Source: Phymatolithon calcareum | Taxonomy: Eukaryota > Rhodophyta > Florideophyceae > Hapalidiales | NCBI GenBank assembly: GCA_977006965.1 | Contig: OZ345357.1 | Location: forward strand, 2,976,001 to 3,040,000 | Direction of reading: 5' to 3' | Length of the DNA: 64,000 nucleotides | Notes under the pieces: model-generated | Told to the model about the DNA's origin: nothing | The model's database searches: none | The model's input: the letters and a program-made list of their open reading frames with translations, nothing else | In this document: positions 35,516 to 46,961 of the stretch, piece by piece | How positions within the stretch are numbered: the stretch's first letter is position 1 | Layout: every line of letters starts with the position of its first letter | Made by a program: the position numbers and the translations under genes

Positions 35516-36568
35516 TCAATCAGTAGTCAAATCTACTTCGTCTTTCACTATAGTCAGGTCCATAAACTCGCGAACCTTCGTGAGATCGACAACCTCCGTC
35601 TTGGCCTTTTTCCTTGGAAAAACAGAAGCGGGAGTATCTCGCGATATTTCACGACGTTTATCCTTTGGCCCTTTTTCCAATACATCTTCGTCATTGGCTG
35701 TGTCAAGGTCAATGACTGCGTTTCCTTTCTTAGGAGCCCATGGCCTTCCGTCAGCATCAATGAGATTTCTGGACTCCATCCAGAATTTTTCACGCAAGAA
35801 GATGCTAATGACTCCATGCGTTGCTGTTTTGTTGACATAAGTAGATCCTCTGTAAATTTTCATTTTCATTTTGGCACCGCCGCGATCCACCTTAATGCTC
35901 TTCCCTAATTTGGCAGCATCTTTTTCCCTCACGTGCATCTTCTGGTCCAATTGTTCCCCTTTCCACGAACTCGGTTGTAACGAACAGGATTCTCTGCGTC
36001 CAGAATAAATCTCAACCTCAATACTGCCGGATTTGTCGTCAGCGACGGTAGGTGCGCCTTCCACCACAGTCGCTGCCTTGCGAAATGCAAATTTCCGCAC
36101 AACTTGCATTCCCTCTGTTGCACCACCCTCATATTCCGATGCATCTACAAAACCCGGGACAGCAATTTCAGCGGCGGCTTTCGTCAGAAAATATGAGCCC
36201 CTGTTCACAGAGAGACCATCGACAAGGATGACAGCGGCGACATCTATATTTCTCTGCAGGCCTTTCCCGTGCACTTTAGGGAATTTTTTCTGGACGGCCG
36301 TGAGACGCAGTTCAAATGTAGTGCCCGGCTGAGCGACCACATACCATCCATCCTTTACCCCGCGCCCCCGTGAAGCTGCGACTTTCTCGGACACGTAGTA
36401 CAGAGGGAGCGCGCGCTTCGGGGTTTTAGAATGAACTGCATACACGCCGAGCCCAAACGGCAGCGGTGAGGAGAGCGCGTGACCACCTGTGCCGAGCACG
36501 GGAGTGTCGGAATTGAGAAGGTCGTATGAAGGAAAGACCGCGCGTGGGTCAGTTCGATCCCAATCCAT
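35516..36568 (-). CDS. DUF7918-like beta-domain protein with C-terminal SUMO-interacting motifs
   Basis: An uninterrupted 350-residue minus-strand frame. Residues 70-260 form alternating strands (GTTFELRLTAV, VAAVILVDGLSV, RKFAFRKA, SGSIEVEIYSG) in the pattern of DUF7918-type proteins: a beta-sandwich with a GxIxVxxY strand near the end. The family assignment is tentative. The C-terminus is distinctive: a basic nuclear-localisation-like PRKKAK (318-323) and four V/I-rich, acidic SUMO-interacting-like motifs, VIDL (285), VVDLT (326), MDLTIV (336) and VDLT (345), ending four residues later. A nuclear protein that binds SUMOylated partners is an inference from these motifs. It is the only single-frame gene of this length between 28 and 40 kb, and is probably intronless. 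Confidence 0.75.
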   Translation of the reverse strand: MDWDRTDPRAVFPSYDLLNSDTPVLGTGGHALSSPLPFGLGVYAVHSKTPKRALPLYYVSEKVAASRGRGVKDGWYVVAQPGTTFELRLTAVQKKFPKVHGKGLQRNIDVAAVILVDGLSVNRGSYFLTKAAAEIAVPGFVDASEYEGGATEGMQVVRKFAFRKAATVVEGAPTVADDKSGSIEVEIYSGRRESCSLQPSSWKGEQLDQKMHVREKDAAKLGKSIKVDRGGAKMKMKIYRGSTYVNKTATHGVISIFLREKFWMESRNLIDADGRPWAPKKGNAVIDLDTANDEDVLEKGPKDKRREISRDTPASVFPRKKAKTEVVDLTKVREFMDLTIVKDEVDLTTD

Positions 36569-39500
36569 TATAATTGAAGGAGTGGCAGAGGGGAGACTGC
36601 GGAATATTCAATAGGGAAAATACTGCATGTTGTTGGGACGAGGCGGTCAATGACTTTGTCGCAGGTTGCAGGCCAAGTAGCATGGCGGGAGCACAGATTT
36701 GAACCGCAAATTTTTCAAATTCTTGCAGAAATTTTCTGAAAAAGTTTAAATATTTTCTAGAATTTTTTATCTCGGTTGTTGAGGGTGCGGTAGGTGCGGA
36801 ATTGCAGAACAGGCGTCCACACGCACATTCGACGAATAGCAACCAGGGCACTGTCATGATGGCCTCAATCTGTTAGAGTGATCATTCGTACACTGCATGT
36901 TGGACGTGGGGCACACTTCCGGAGAAGGTCTTGAAATTGCGCAATAGCTGTGTGGAAAACGGAAGCATATGAGTATCGCAGCTTAGCGCTCCATGTGATT
37001 TGCAGGTGCGAACCGCATTTCATGCAAATGAAAATTACGGGGCACGCGTATTCACGTTGCGCTGGTGAAAGCGACGCAATTTTTCCTGCTGAACTGGAAC
37101 CCTGCGATGCTGGGACTGTGCTTCAAGCTTCAGGATATCAATATTTCGTGGGAATGAGCTCGTCTTTTTTGACAGGCCTGCATATTTTGTTCCGGTTGAC
37201 AAAATTGCACAGGCCATGGTTCAGATGACGGCCACCGGTAGAGCAAAACTATTGAGACTGCGTGGACCACAAAACAATCAGCATGGTTAAGTCATATTTC
37301 GAAATTTGTCTTCACCACTCGCTGTAGTGGACTATGACTTACTTCGAACAAGGCATTAGTTGCTCGAGTGCTGATGAATATCTGATTCATTGCGAGTCCT
37401 TGAGAACAATTCAACGCTGTAACATGCTTTGCGTTTGCGGCTTGACCACATATCATCTGACGGGCAACGCTCGCAGAAAGCAGTTCCAGTTACAAGCCGC
37501 GTGGCAGGTGCGAGAATAGCTAGCGCGGGAGAGAATTGGGAATGTGTGGATGCTCATTTTCCAATGCTCCAGCTGACGCGATGCTTCTGTGACTTGGTCG
37601 GATGTGTAACGTAGCAGACAAAATACTAGAGTCTACTTCATGGACGTAGTGGCGTCACATACTTGCAGTAGCTTTTCTACGGTAGTACAGGAAAATCTTG
37701 GAGCAATTTTAACATGACCTCCAGTTGGGATACAAATGGTTGAAAGTCCACGTTCTTCTCCTCTCCTCCTGGACATGGGCATGTTTTATTTGAGACAACC
37801 TGGACTGTACAGTCTTCCAGTTGCTTCACTCTACAGACACAGATAATTGGGGCTTTGCTCATATCGCGGTGCATGTCACCTTTTCGTGATGTTCACTTGT
37901 GCCGACCCTGCACGAGCCGGTCTGCTAATACTCTCCGCAAGAGGCATTACATGCACAGGCTTTGCATGCGCATGCACCGCAACGTTTACAGTCTACTACG
38001 TTTCTTCGTCAGTCAATGTAGCGCACAGAGCAGGGGCGAATACCTCCGTCGATTTCTCTTCCCCTGCCTCGAACAGACCGCACGTACTGTGTTACACAGT
38101 CACAGTGAGAGCGACCTCGCGACCTCACTTTGCAGTCTACTCTATGTGGCAGAGAAGTGCAGCGCTAAACTCAACTAGTCGCAGTTTGGGAAGTTGCAAT
38201 TCGGATCGTCACTAGAGTGAACCGCACTATACACTTTAGATGTCGAGACTCGACACAGTCGAGTTGTAGATGCATGCACCATCATACTGTACAATGGAAA
38301 CGCTGACGACAGGAGTTTACTACTGCGAAACAATTGCAGTACTGGACGTGGCTGCAGAATAATGCCACTCATCCCTTCTTCCAGCTTGTGATTGGATTTG
38401 GGTTGGACTAGATCGGTGCACTAAAATAGTCTTCTCTCTTGATGAGGTGGCCGTGCTAGATACAAACAGCAACACTGTATCCAGCACAACTGTCTACGTC
38501 ACTGACCTCGATTCTGCCCAGACTGTGCCGATGATCCCAATGAGAGCGTTTCGGAATTTGCCCACCGTGACTTTTATATTCGCCGACCAATCAGATGAAT
38601 GAGTCTGAATTTGATCGTATTCCCACGACTTTCGGTAGTCACGAATTCGTTACCGGGTTGCGCGCAACCTTGTTATTGCGCCGCAGACGGCGCGTCACTG
38701 TAATCCGTAATACTCAGTATTGAGACAGAAAGGGTATTGGAAGGGGTTAGGCCTTCTAACTACTCTAAGATGATGCTGTCTTGTATCGATTTGCCCATTC
38801 CGTTCGCATCAGCAACCGCTGTGCGAACAGCAGCACACACCGTAGCGCAGAAGTGTACCCGAGTCCGTTTTTCGCTCTTATTTCGTGATGAGGTTTTCGC
38901 CGAAGCGTTACTTTAATGCTGCATGCATGGACACCTCTCGGAGATAAGACACTGAGAGCGAAGTGCTGAGAATTGCAATATTGAGGCGCATTGTTGAGGT
39001 GCAGCGACTGGGACTTCGCATGGGCTGAAACGAGATGAATGCGTTGTACGCAGAAAAACTTACGTTGCTTTCGATCTAGTGTATATGTTTTCTTTCACAA
39101 ATGTCAGCCGCCATCGGCGATCTGTTTATGCTGCCGAGCGATTTAGCAGCTCATGGAGGTAAACTAAGGCACAGGGTTGTACTAATGCACTGTGAGAAAG
39201 AATGCACAGTCCCAGTGCTCTTGTTTTCCAATATTGGGGTGATGTCAGATGGTTTATTTTTAAAACGGGTGCACAAACGGGCAGGGAGAACGATGACCAT
39301 TGTGGATATCAGGTGCTTGAAGAGCTCCTCATTGAAGGCCCTCAATTGGGTCCAGGAAATGGATGCAGTCCGTCGTACTGTACTTGCTTGGGCACATGCG
39401 CACTATCCGCACGGTGCTCCTTCAACCCATGTGGACCAAACGAGAACGCAAGAAACTGACAGACGCCATCAACAAGCTCACGAACCACTGCCCTTGGCCT

Positions 39501-40256
39501 GCCTCTCGTCCCGACCTGCACTAGCCCGGAATGAGATCCATATCCCAAGTTGCCACTCGCAATCAGTCTCACCTCAACTGAATTTTTCCGTTTCTTCCCT
39601 TTTTTCGACTTTTCTCAGTCGTCGTAGGCGAAACGTCGTCATGGTACGAGCGAGATATCCACTACAGCGTTAGTTTGTTGCCTCTTTCACCCACGTCAGG
39701 GGGCCCCAGGCAGTACCGGGAAAGTATAACCGTACATTGCACTTGCTGCATCCATTTGCCGTTAGTTTTGCGGGAGATCGTACAGCAGGAGACTTGATAT
39801 GCAGCCCAGAGTACCCGTGATATAATTCCACCTGAATCGGGAGAAAAGCAGTTCCACGGACGGAGGAACAAGATCGTCTTTTCACCGTCATGGCAGCATA
39901 CACGTCCTGTAAGGTGACTATGCGGTTTACGAGCGATGTTGAATAGAGTCCTCCCCAGAATTGAAGTGTAAGCCAGGCATCTTCCTCTCTGGACAACGGT
40001 GCAAGAACCGATCAATGTCAATGTCGTATAAAACTAGTAATTTATGTTCAGCTTGACGAAAGAAAACACAGCTGCACTGGGTGTAACTTTTCAGTGGCAA
40101 TACTGTAGCACCGGACACTGTGTCTGTGTCAGAAAGTAGACACAAACCCAGCCCGACACCTGTCACACACTCGCATCAAATGTATTGAACGAAGCTTTCC
40201 ATCGCGCTACGAATCGGGGTGCGTGTGATCACTGACATTCTTTCGAAATGCAAAAT
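36569..40256. other. Long spacer without a confident gene
   Basis: Short frames on both strands, for example plus 39101-39673 and minus 39662-40021, show no domain. The plus frame begins with a plausible coding run (MSAAIGDLFMLPSDLAAHG) followed by a GT, so a short exon cannot be excluded. Confidence 0.4.
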
Positions 40257-41851
40257 GGGAGAGTGTTCAGAACTAGATGGGGTTATGTCATTTTTCAGAA
40301 ATGAAAGTTAGGGCACATTTTCAAAAAAATTTAAAAAATTAGCATAAACTACACTTATACAAAATCGTCACGTGGAAGTACTGGGAAGATTTGTTTTTAA
40401 TTTTTCTCAACTGTGTAGAAGTTATTTTGGAAAATAAATTTAAATTTTGGATTCCTTACACATGTTTTGTATCATACTGCTTCCAGAAATCTATCATATC
40501 ATCTAATTTCTTGGCACGCTATTGTGCATCTTGCGGCACAGCACTCTTAGTGCCACTAGAAAAGTACCCGTCTCGTACTCTTGCATCTGAAGAGTAATAC
40601 CGATCAAGAACGTTCACGGTTTGTGCTCCCATTTTCCCCTTTCTCGCTTTCGAGTGCATAGTTTTGTACACAGTTGGACGCATAGTTCTGCTTACATGAA
40701 CACTGTGGCTCTGTATTGTTGTGATTGAGAGCTGTGTTATTGCAGCAAAGGCCGGGAGGCACATTTGGCGGCCTTTTAAACAGTATGCTATGGAAGCACG
40801 TGCCATCGGATCATCCTCGTTAAGCCTGCGTTTATATTTCTTGGCATCTTGAGATTCATTAAAAATTGTATTTGCTTTTCCTGGGGGAGCCGCACAGGCA
40901 AATATCATCGATCGCACAAAACTCACGCGCTCTACCTCATTGAGCAGTGCAAATCCCAACGCCATGTCTTTTGAGCCTTCAAGGTTGCACTGGTCATGAC
41001 CGCACTGCGTCATGTATTTGGTGTAGTGCAACAAGCAGTTATTTTGTAGGGACTCCTCTACATTCTGGGGCAGTACGGGACCCTCGTCCACAGCGTTCCA
41101 ATCTTCCCCTACGTGTAGAATTTCATCCAAATCCATCAAAATATCATGATCTTCCCAAGCTTCTTCGATAGGATCAGGAGGCTCATCCTCATATGCAGTG
41201 TCATCGTTTTGAGGGGCACAGTGGTGAATATCTTGAGCAAAATCGCTCAAAATTATATTCTCTGGGTCAAGCACAGGGTCAATGATGTCCATAGCGTATA
41301 GGCTTCTTCCTTAAAAACAACATTCAACAAAATAGCTCTCTGCGAAAAGCCTCTACTGTCCCTACCGGTGGTCTTTAAGTATTGGATAAATACGTAGCCA
41401 AAGTCTGCAGCACAGTTCTTCAATAGCAGCTGCGTGGCATTAAGAGATCACACCCAAGCTTTAGTGATTACATTTAATGTAATCTCTAGAGCTCGGTTGT
41501 TGTAAAGAAAATCTTACTATAGTCATTCATCACGGTGTTATGTGCGTAACGGGACGTGCACTATTTGCACTGGATGCCTTCGTACGAGGAAAAAATTGAT
41601 GGCCAAAAAACGTATGATAACAGAAATGTAAGCAATTTGTATTTTTCATTTATCCAGCCGCTAGAAGCAGGTTCAGAATTGAACGATCAAAACCCTAGAT
41701 GCGTTCAAAATAAAATTAAAATAGCTTACTGTGAGACATTTTAACCAATAAGCAGCCGTACGTAAAGAGCAGCTAATGGAGATTCTAGAGATGTAAAAAT
41801 ATCGAAAAGTCAAAAAATGACATAACCCCATCTAGTTCTGAACACTCTCCC
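40257..41851. mobile_element. DNA transposon with 39-bp perfect TIRs and AAAT target duplication
   Basis: Left TIR 40257-40295 begins GGGAGAGTGTTCAGAACTAG and right TIR 41813-41851 is its exact reverse complement over 39 bp. The flanks carry AAAT at 40253-40256 and 41852-41855, a 4-bp target-site duplication. Identical TIRs imply recent mobility. The 1595-bp element contains one minus-strand frame (40519-41292). Superfamily unassigned. Confidence 0.92.
40519..41292 (-). CDS. Putative transposase N-terminal region of the TIR transposon
   Basis: A 257-residue frame inside the TIR element starts at the ATG at 41292. The N-terminal third is very acidic (DDTAYEDEPPDPIEEAWEDH). The centre has ARASIAYCLKGRQMCLPAFA, resembling the (Y/F)xLxGxxVCxxAF pattern seen near the N-terminus of several DDE-type transposon proteins, then AITQLSITTIQSHSVHVS, which could be helix-turn-helix. 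No DDE triad is visible and the frame stops 220 bp from the left TIR. The element is therefore likely an internally deleted, non-autonomous derivative, or encodes an accessory protein. Confidence 0.55.
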   Translation of the reverse strand: MDIIDPVLDPENIILSDFAQDIHHCAPQNDDTAYEDEPPDPIEEAWEDHDILMDLDEILHVGEDWNAVDEGPVLPQNVEESLQNNCLLHYTKYMTQCGHDQCNLEGSKDMALGFALLNEVERVSFVRSMIFACAAPPGKANTIFNESQDAKKYKRRLNEDDPMARASIAYCLKGRQMCLPAFAAITQLSITTIQSHSVHVSRTMRPTVYKTMHSKARKGKMGAQTVNVLDRYYSSDARVRDGYFSSGTKSAVPQDAQ

Positions 41852-42266
41852 AAATGTACGACTCCTAGCGAATCTTCAAACCCTGAATTGCTTTTGAAAT
41901 ACTTGCAGAGCCAGCGGCACAAGGACATAACATAACACCCCATCTCACCACCTGTGCTGTCGTCTCGATCCGCAGCAGTGTGTCCCGTTCACGGCCTTCA
42001 CTGTGACATGTCTGCTCTTCCCATAATTCTCTCTTTAACTCCACACATCTTCCACCAATAATGCACATATGCCATTTTTGCACCATAGATTACCCAGCAC
42101 GACAGTTCATTTCATGAATGCCAACATCACTGCCGCCATTGTCCCACCATCCGCATCGCTTCTAGTTCTTTTGGTTATGCACTTCAGCGCCATCGTCACT
42201 GCTGCTTCTGGCGCATCATTGTGCGCGGTAATATTAGAGCAACCGTCGACATAGTAGTCAAGAACC

Positions 42267-43019
42267 ATGGCACAGAAGAAAGATCCCAGACTTAAAGTCT
42301 CCTTTCTCCTTAATGAGAGGGGGAATGCAAGCCCTACCAAAAGCACTCCTTCATCCCGTAATGACAGTTCTAACACTCCAAGAAGGTATGCATGCGCCCA
42401 ATGCAACAATTCAACCGCAAATGAACCCTAACTTTCACTCGCGCCACCACAATTTTCGACGACCACGTTGATTGCCTGTCGGGCTAACGATTACTCCATT
42501 CTCCTTGCCATTCTTCGCCCATCAGACGTACTGACGACAAAAAGAGCTTTCAATGCGACATATGCCATAAATCGTTTGGAGAAAAAGGTTTGTTCAATCA
42601 CACTTGCTCGTGCTTTCCCCACTAACTGCAGGTGTGTCACCTCGCCGAGCCTGACATTTTGCATACTCTTCGCAATGTGGTTCACGATTCTTGGACAGGC
42701 AATCTAGGCAAGCACCGCCGTTCGGTTCATTTCAATGAACGTCCATTTACATGCCCCCATTGCCGCAAGTCCTTCGCCTTTAGAGATGGCCTTCTGCGCC
42801 ACATTAACGTAAGTATCATTTCGATTCACTTGAGCTTCCATGCACACTTTGACTTATTGACGGATCCTAACAATGGGCGACCGACCATAGCTTGTCCACC
42901 TCAATCACAAGCCGTTCGTCTGCAAAGCTTGTGGTATTTCGTTCAAGCAAATATCCCAGCTCCGGAGGCACGCAGAGTCTTGCAAATGCATCACGTCAAG
43001 TACCAGCTCTTCAAAATAA
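42267..43019 (+). CDS. Small C2H2 zinc-finger protein, family member ZF2 (4 exons)
   Basis: Predicted exons are 42267-42385, 42526-42587, 42699-42808 and 42891-43019, giving 139 residues. The N-terminus MAQKKDPRLKVSFLLNER and a short Ser/Thr linker precede three fingers: CDICHKSFGEK-GNLGKHRRSVH, CPHCRKSFAFRDGLLRH-INLVH and the C2HC finger CKACGISFKQISQLRRHAESC. Intron phases are 2, 1, 0 and exon 3 is 110 bp as in ZF1 and ZF3; exon 2 is 62 instead of 65 bp. The linker is much shorter than in ZF1. It lies 250 bp past the TIR transposon and is convergent with the uL3 gene. A nuclear DNA-binding role is inferred from the fingers only. Confidence 0.8.
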
Positions 43020-43292
43020 ACTCTTCCAAGATGAAAGCTCATCGGCCAATATGAAAGCCAGCGGAGGCATTGCCGCCTTTTGCAATGCACAAAGCCTCAT
43101 TCCACAATCGTAGCACATGATCATGCCAGCGGGCTACATATTATCTGCTTTGTATCGATGTATCGATGAAGCAATAGTGCCCCAACCATGTTTTCTCCAA
43201 TCATCATAGGAAAAACAACTGGAGGAGATTGCATCTGGAGATTTGTTGCTCACCAAATTTTTACTCGTGAACCTTATAAAACTATCCAAAAG

Positions 43293-44459
43293 TTACACAG
43301 CAGTTGACTTGAGGGTGCCCATGAACTTGCGCTTCTCGTCCACAGTCTGGAATCGACCATGACCAAACTTGGACGATGTATCGATAAACTTAAGGTTGAT
43401 TTGTTCTTGAGCTGCCCGAGACGTCTGCGGGTAAAGGCTCTTGCGGAGGGTGATGACTCTCTTCTTCGTTCCAACGACGGATCCCTTGAGCATCATCCAA
43501 TCTTCACGCACGGTTCCGTAATGCGGGAACCCACCGAGAGGGGTGATCGACTTCTCGGTAAGATCGAACGCGGTGGTTGCGCTCTTGCTATCGTCCTTCG
43601 CACCCATGCGGTACACCTTAAAATTAGACTGGGTGCGATGGAAGTATCCGCGCTGTCCAGCGCGGGCGACGGTGTACCCGACGCGAGCTGGATGCCACGC
43701 GCCAATGCAAGCAACTTTCCTAAGCCCGCGATGCGTCTTACGTGGGAGCCGGGTAACGCCCCAGCGGGTAACAACACCTTCGAATCCATGACCCTTGGTC
43801 ACACCTATGCAATCAATCATCTCATCTTTGTCAAACACGGAGCCGACTGAGATGGGACGCTCGAACAAGTTCTTGGCGTACTCGACCTTATCAGCAATGG
43901 TACCACCATTGATCTGAATTTCCATCAAATGCGCTTTCTTCTGTCCGATCTTAACCTTGCGCATCTGCGTGTGAACAAGGAGACGTACGACGGCGCAATG
44001 CTTAACGATACGAGCGAGTTCAGCTTCGATGTCGGCGGCACCATCTGCATACTTCTTGGCGTACTTGGTGAAAGCCTTCTTCTTACTGGCATACCAGTTC
44101 TTGTAGAAGCGACGTCTCACTTCGTCCGACAAATGCTCAGCCCATACAGTGGTGAGCGTGCGGAGACCGTACGGCGTTTCGACGTAGCCGACAACGCCAA
44201 CAGCCATAATCGGGGGAGTTTCGATGATGGTAACCGCTTCGACAACCTCCTTCTTGTGGAGTTTGCTTCCTGCTTTGTCGACATCGCGCACAATATGGGT
44301 CATGCCCGCCTTGTAGCCCAAGAACCCGGTCAAATGGCACGGCTTGCTGGGGTCGTCCTTTGGAAACGATTTCACTTTACCCCTGTGGCGCGCAGAGCGC
44401 TTTTTCGGCAGAAAGGCAAGAGACCCATGGCGAGGAGCCTCGAATTTTCTGTGTGACAT
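43293..44459 (-). CDS. RPL3: 60S ribosomal protein uL3 (L3)
   Basis: Full-length 388-residue intronless frame, the usual eukaryotic length. The N-terminus [20 protein letters not shown] and the central [11 protein letters not shown] include the tryptophan finger that reaches toward the peptidyl transferase centre; [13 protein letters not shown] is the conserved distal segment. It binds 28S rRNA early in large-subunit assembly and acts in the cytosolic ribosome. Start chosen at 44459 because it gives the canonical N-terminus. Its 5' end is 538 bp from the AP endonuclease start, transcribed away from it, and its 3' end faces ZF2. Confidence 0.98.
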   Translation of the reverse strand: MSHRKFEAPRHGSLAFLPKKRSARHRGKVKSFPKDDPSKPCHLTGFLGYKAGMTHIVRDVDKAGSKLHKKEVVEAVTIIETPPIMAVGVVGYVETPYGLRTLTTVWAEHLSDEVRRRFYKNWYASKKKAFTKYAKKYADGAADIEAELARIVKHCAVVRLLVHTQMRKVKIGQKKAHLMEIQINGGTIADKVEYAKNLFERPISVGSVFDKDEMIDCIGVTKGHGFEGVVTRWGVTRLPRKTHRGLRKVACIGAWHPARVGYTVARAGQRGYFHRTQSNFKVYRMGAKDDSKSATTAFDLTEKSITPLGGFPHYGTVREDWMMLKGSVVGTKKRVITLRKSLYPQTSRAAQEQINLKFIDTSSKFGHGRFQTVDEKRKFMGTLKSTAV

Positions 44460-44530
44460 CTTGCGGCCGGTATACCTATCTTGGGCTTCTCTGGGGATCG
44501 AAGGAATGTGAAGTATATCGAAAATCCAAC

Positions 44531-44910
44531 ATGACCATAGGAGACGCCGTCGGTGTCGCCGGAAGGGATCATTGGAAAAAGTATATCATACCACCTTGAT
44601 TTTAAAATCTACCAACCTCATCACTACAAGTGGAAAATAGTTTTGAAAGTCAGCAAATTATTTTTCCTCTTTAGGTTTTAAAAGGTTTGATTGGCTAGAT
44701 GTGGATGATTGTGCAAGTTTTGTCAAGGAATTGTCGCCAAAAGTAATATTTTTCGAAATTGGCTATGATATACGAGGCCGGAGCGAAAACTGGTGGGACT
44801 TTCTGAAAGTTAAAAACTATTTGGGTGATCATTCAGATTTTGTGCGAACCGATGGATCAATTCAGGTGTATTCCTCTTTAGTTGAAACGAAAACACACGT
44901 CCTTGCGTAA
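44531..44910 (+). CDS. Possible small two-exon gene, uncertain
   Basis: After a pyrimidine-rich tract ending TTTAG (44674), the plus strand is open and protein-like to the stop at 44910 ([19 protein letters not shown], then [12 protein letters not shown]). An upstream ATG at 44531 (MTIGDAVG) could be joined through a GT at 44553 in matching phase, giving about 87 residues. No family recognised, and it may be chance sequence in the uL3/AP-endonuclease spacer. Confidence 0.25.
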
Positions 44911-44997
44911 TTCTGTCCTGGAGACGTTTTCCGGACGGGTTCTGGCTTGTTGAGACGCCGGATCGCAAATCGTGTAACTGGCACATCGTCAGGGTTC

Positions 44998-46408
44998 ATG
45001 GACAGGTTTTTGAAGCGACGTGCAGGCTCCGATGCGGGTGCTGCGAAGCTGGGAAAACGGCCAAAGCCGTCAGATGAATGGGGAGAAAATGAGCCAAAGT
45101 CAATTGTGGTGCGTTTTTTGAACTGACTTCTTACGTTTGTGCATGTGTGCGGTATTGTACATTGCGAGCGAGACCTCGCATTGCTTTGATATTTTCCTAA
45201 CACAAGATTCTTGTGTGCAGGCATGGAATTGTAATGGTCTAACCGCGCGAGTTAGAGCAGGAGACACAGAAGAACTCAAAAAGTTCATTGCAGACGTGAA
45301 ACCAGACGTTCTTTTCTTAAGCGAAGTTCGTGTCGCTGCCGCGAATGACGCCGCATCGCGAAAGCCGGGACCTCAGACGAAGTGGTTCCGAAACCGAATG
45401 AAAGACAATGATAAGAAGACTGGGGAAGATGCGGGCGGTGTTCATGCTTTGCTGCGAAGCGATGCATTCTCTCCGTTCAAGACGTACTTTAGTCTGGCAA
45501 ACTCGAAGTATGCTGGTACTGCTGTGCTACTTCGTAAAGATGTCGTACAAAAACCGCTGTCTATACGGTACAACCTGGACGACGAAGAAACAGATGCACG
45601 GATACATGATACGGATGGGCGTGTGATTTTTGTGGGATTTCCCGGGTTTGCTGTATTGCATACGTATGTATATGCAGCACCTTTCCCTGCCACGGTGGAC
45701 AAATCTGTCGTTTCTAACTTCCTTTTTCTCTGTTATACTCTAGCTATGTTCCAAACAATGGTTGGAGCGAGAAACACTTTGCCAGACGCAGGGCTTGGGA
45801 TGACAAAATTCTTCAGTTTGTACAGCAGCAAAAACAAGCAGGGAGATGTCTCTTGTGGATCGGAGACCTTGTACGTCATCATTCTGCGGTTATTGAGATG
45901 ATATTGGAGTAACTGTAGCTGACTCTATTGATCCTTTTTTCTGCGCGTGCTTCAGAACATTGCTCCTGACGATTCTGACCTGTCCCATCCTAAGGAGTTC
46001 CGGCGTCAAGTCGGCCAAGAACTAGTACTGAAAGCTAAGGAAAGTGGAATTCCTGTTGAGCAGTGTAATGTTGGACAACCCGGTTGCACAGACGCCGAGC
46101 GTGCGCGATTTAATAGCATTTTGGAAGGTGGTGCTCTCGTTGATGCGTACCGGCAACTTCATGGAGATTCAAGTTCTATGGATTGCGCTTTTTCATGGCG
46201 CGGGACAACGGGCAGAGGAATGCGCATCGACCACTGCATCGCTTCTGCCGAACTCATGCGGAGAATAAAAGCCGTGTCGATCACTGGACGTGGAGCTCAA
46301 CGTGTGGGCTTTATGGGCAGTGATCACTGTCCTATTCTCATTCGAATGTCGGGCGGGAAGGAATGTATTGATCCGAATGCCAAGAATACAGAGCCCCAAC
46401 AACCCTAA
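44998..46408 (+). CDS. AP endonuclease (exonuclease III / APE1 family), 4 exons
   Basis: Exons are 44998-45108, 45221-45663, 45744-45870 and 45956-46408 (377 residues), with GT-AG introns of 112, 80 and 85 bp; joining them restores every conserved block in phase. Motifs: AWNCNGLTARVRAG (N-terminal strand with the metal-binding Asn), FLSEVR (catalytic Glu), YVPNNGW, WIGDLNIAPDDSDL spanning the last intron (catalytic Asp and Asn), CAFSWRG, GMRIDHCIAS and GSDHCPI (catalytic Asp-His). The enzyme cuts 5' to abasic sites in base excision repair. The basic N-terminus (RPKPS, KRR) may direct nuclear import. Its intron density contrasts with the mostly single-exon neighbours. Confidence 0.95.
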
Positions 46409-46961
46409 CCACATATTTTTGAATTAAAGCAAAATCGGAATGCTTGACTAATTCGATCGAGAATGAAAAATAAAAGCGAACTTTGGCGCTCGCTATTTAG
46501 CCACTACGCACGTGAATGCAATCTGGGGACGCAGGTTTTGCTGCAATTGTTTCTGAACTTCTAAACTCCTCAGTGCTGAAGATGTGATGCCAATGTGGCC
46601 CTTTATCCTACACTGACGACAAAATTCGCACTGCGCCAGCAAGTGCCGTCAGGAATGTGGTTCAAAAACGCATATCCGGATGTAGCCCGCGGAGAGCCCC
46701 AATTGCAAAGCATGCCCTTGTACACACGACTGCTCCTTCTTCAGGATTAATATACACATGGTATACAACGGCTAGCAGGCTTACTCATGGCCGTCCTACG
46801 ACATTCGCCACCGTTCAAGTCAATACGATGCCTCAAGACATTGTCAGAACGATTGCAGTAGTAGCACACTGTGGCAATTTTGACTTAAGCAATCCCAAAG
46901 ACCAGAAGAGGTTACCAATACTCTTCTTCGGCTGGAATATACTCGCCCTGTGACTTGTCCG
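46409..46961. other. Convergent spacer, no gene seen
   Basis: Between the 3' ends of the AP endonuclease and F-box genes. AATAAAAGC at 46469 may serve polyadenylation of the former. Confidence 0.5.

Noticed and set aside
39101-39673. Plus-strand frame of 190 codons
   Set aside because: No recognisable domain, low-complexity tail; not enough support for a gene.
43929-44456. Plus-strand frame of 175 codons
   Set aside because: Antisense of the uL3 gene.
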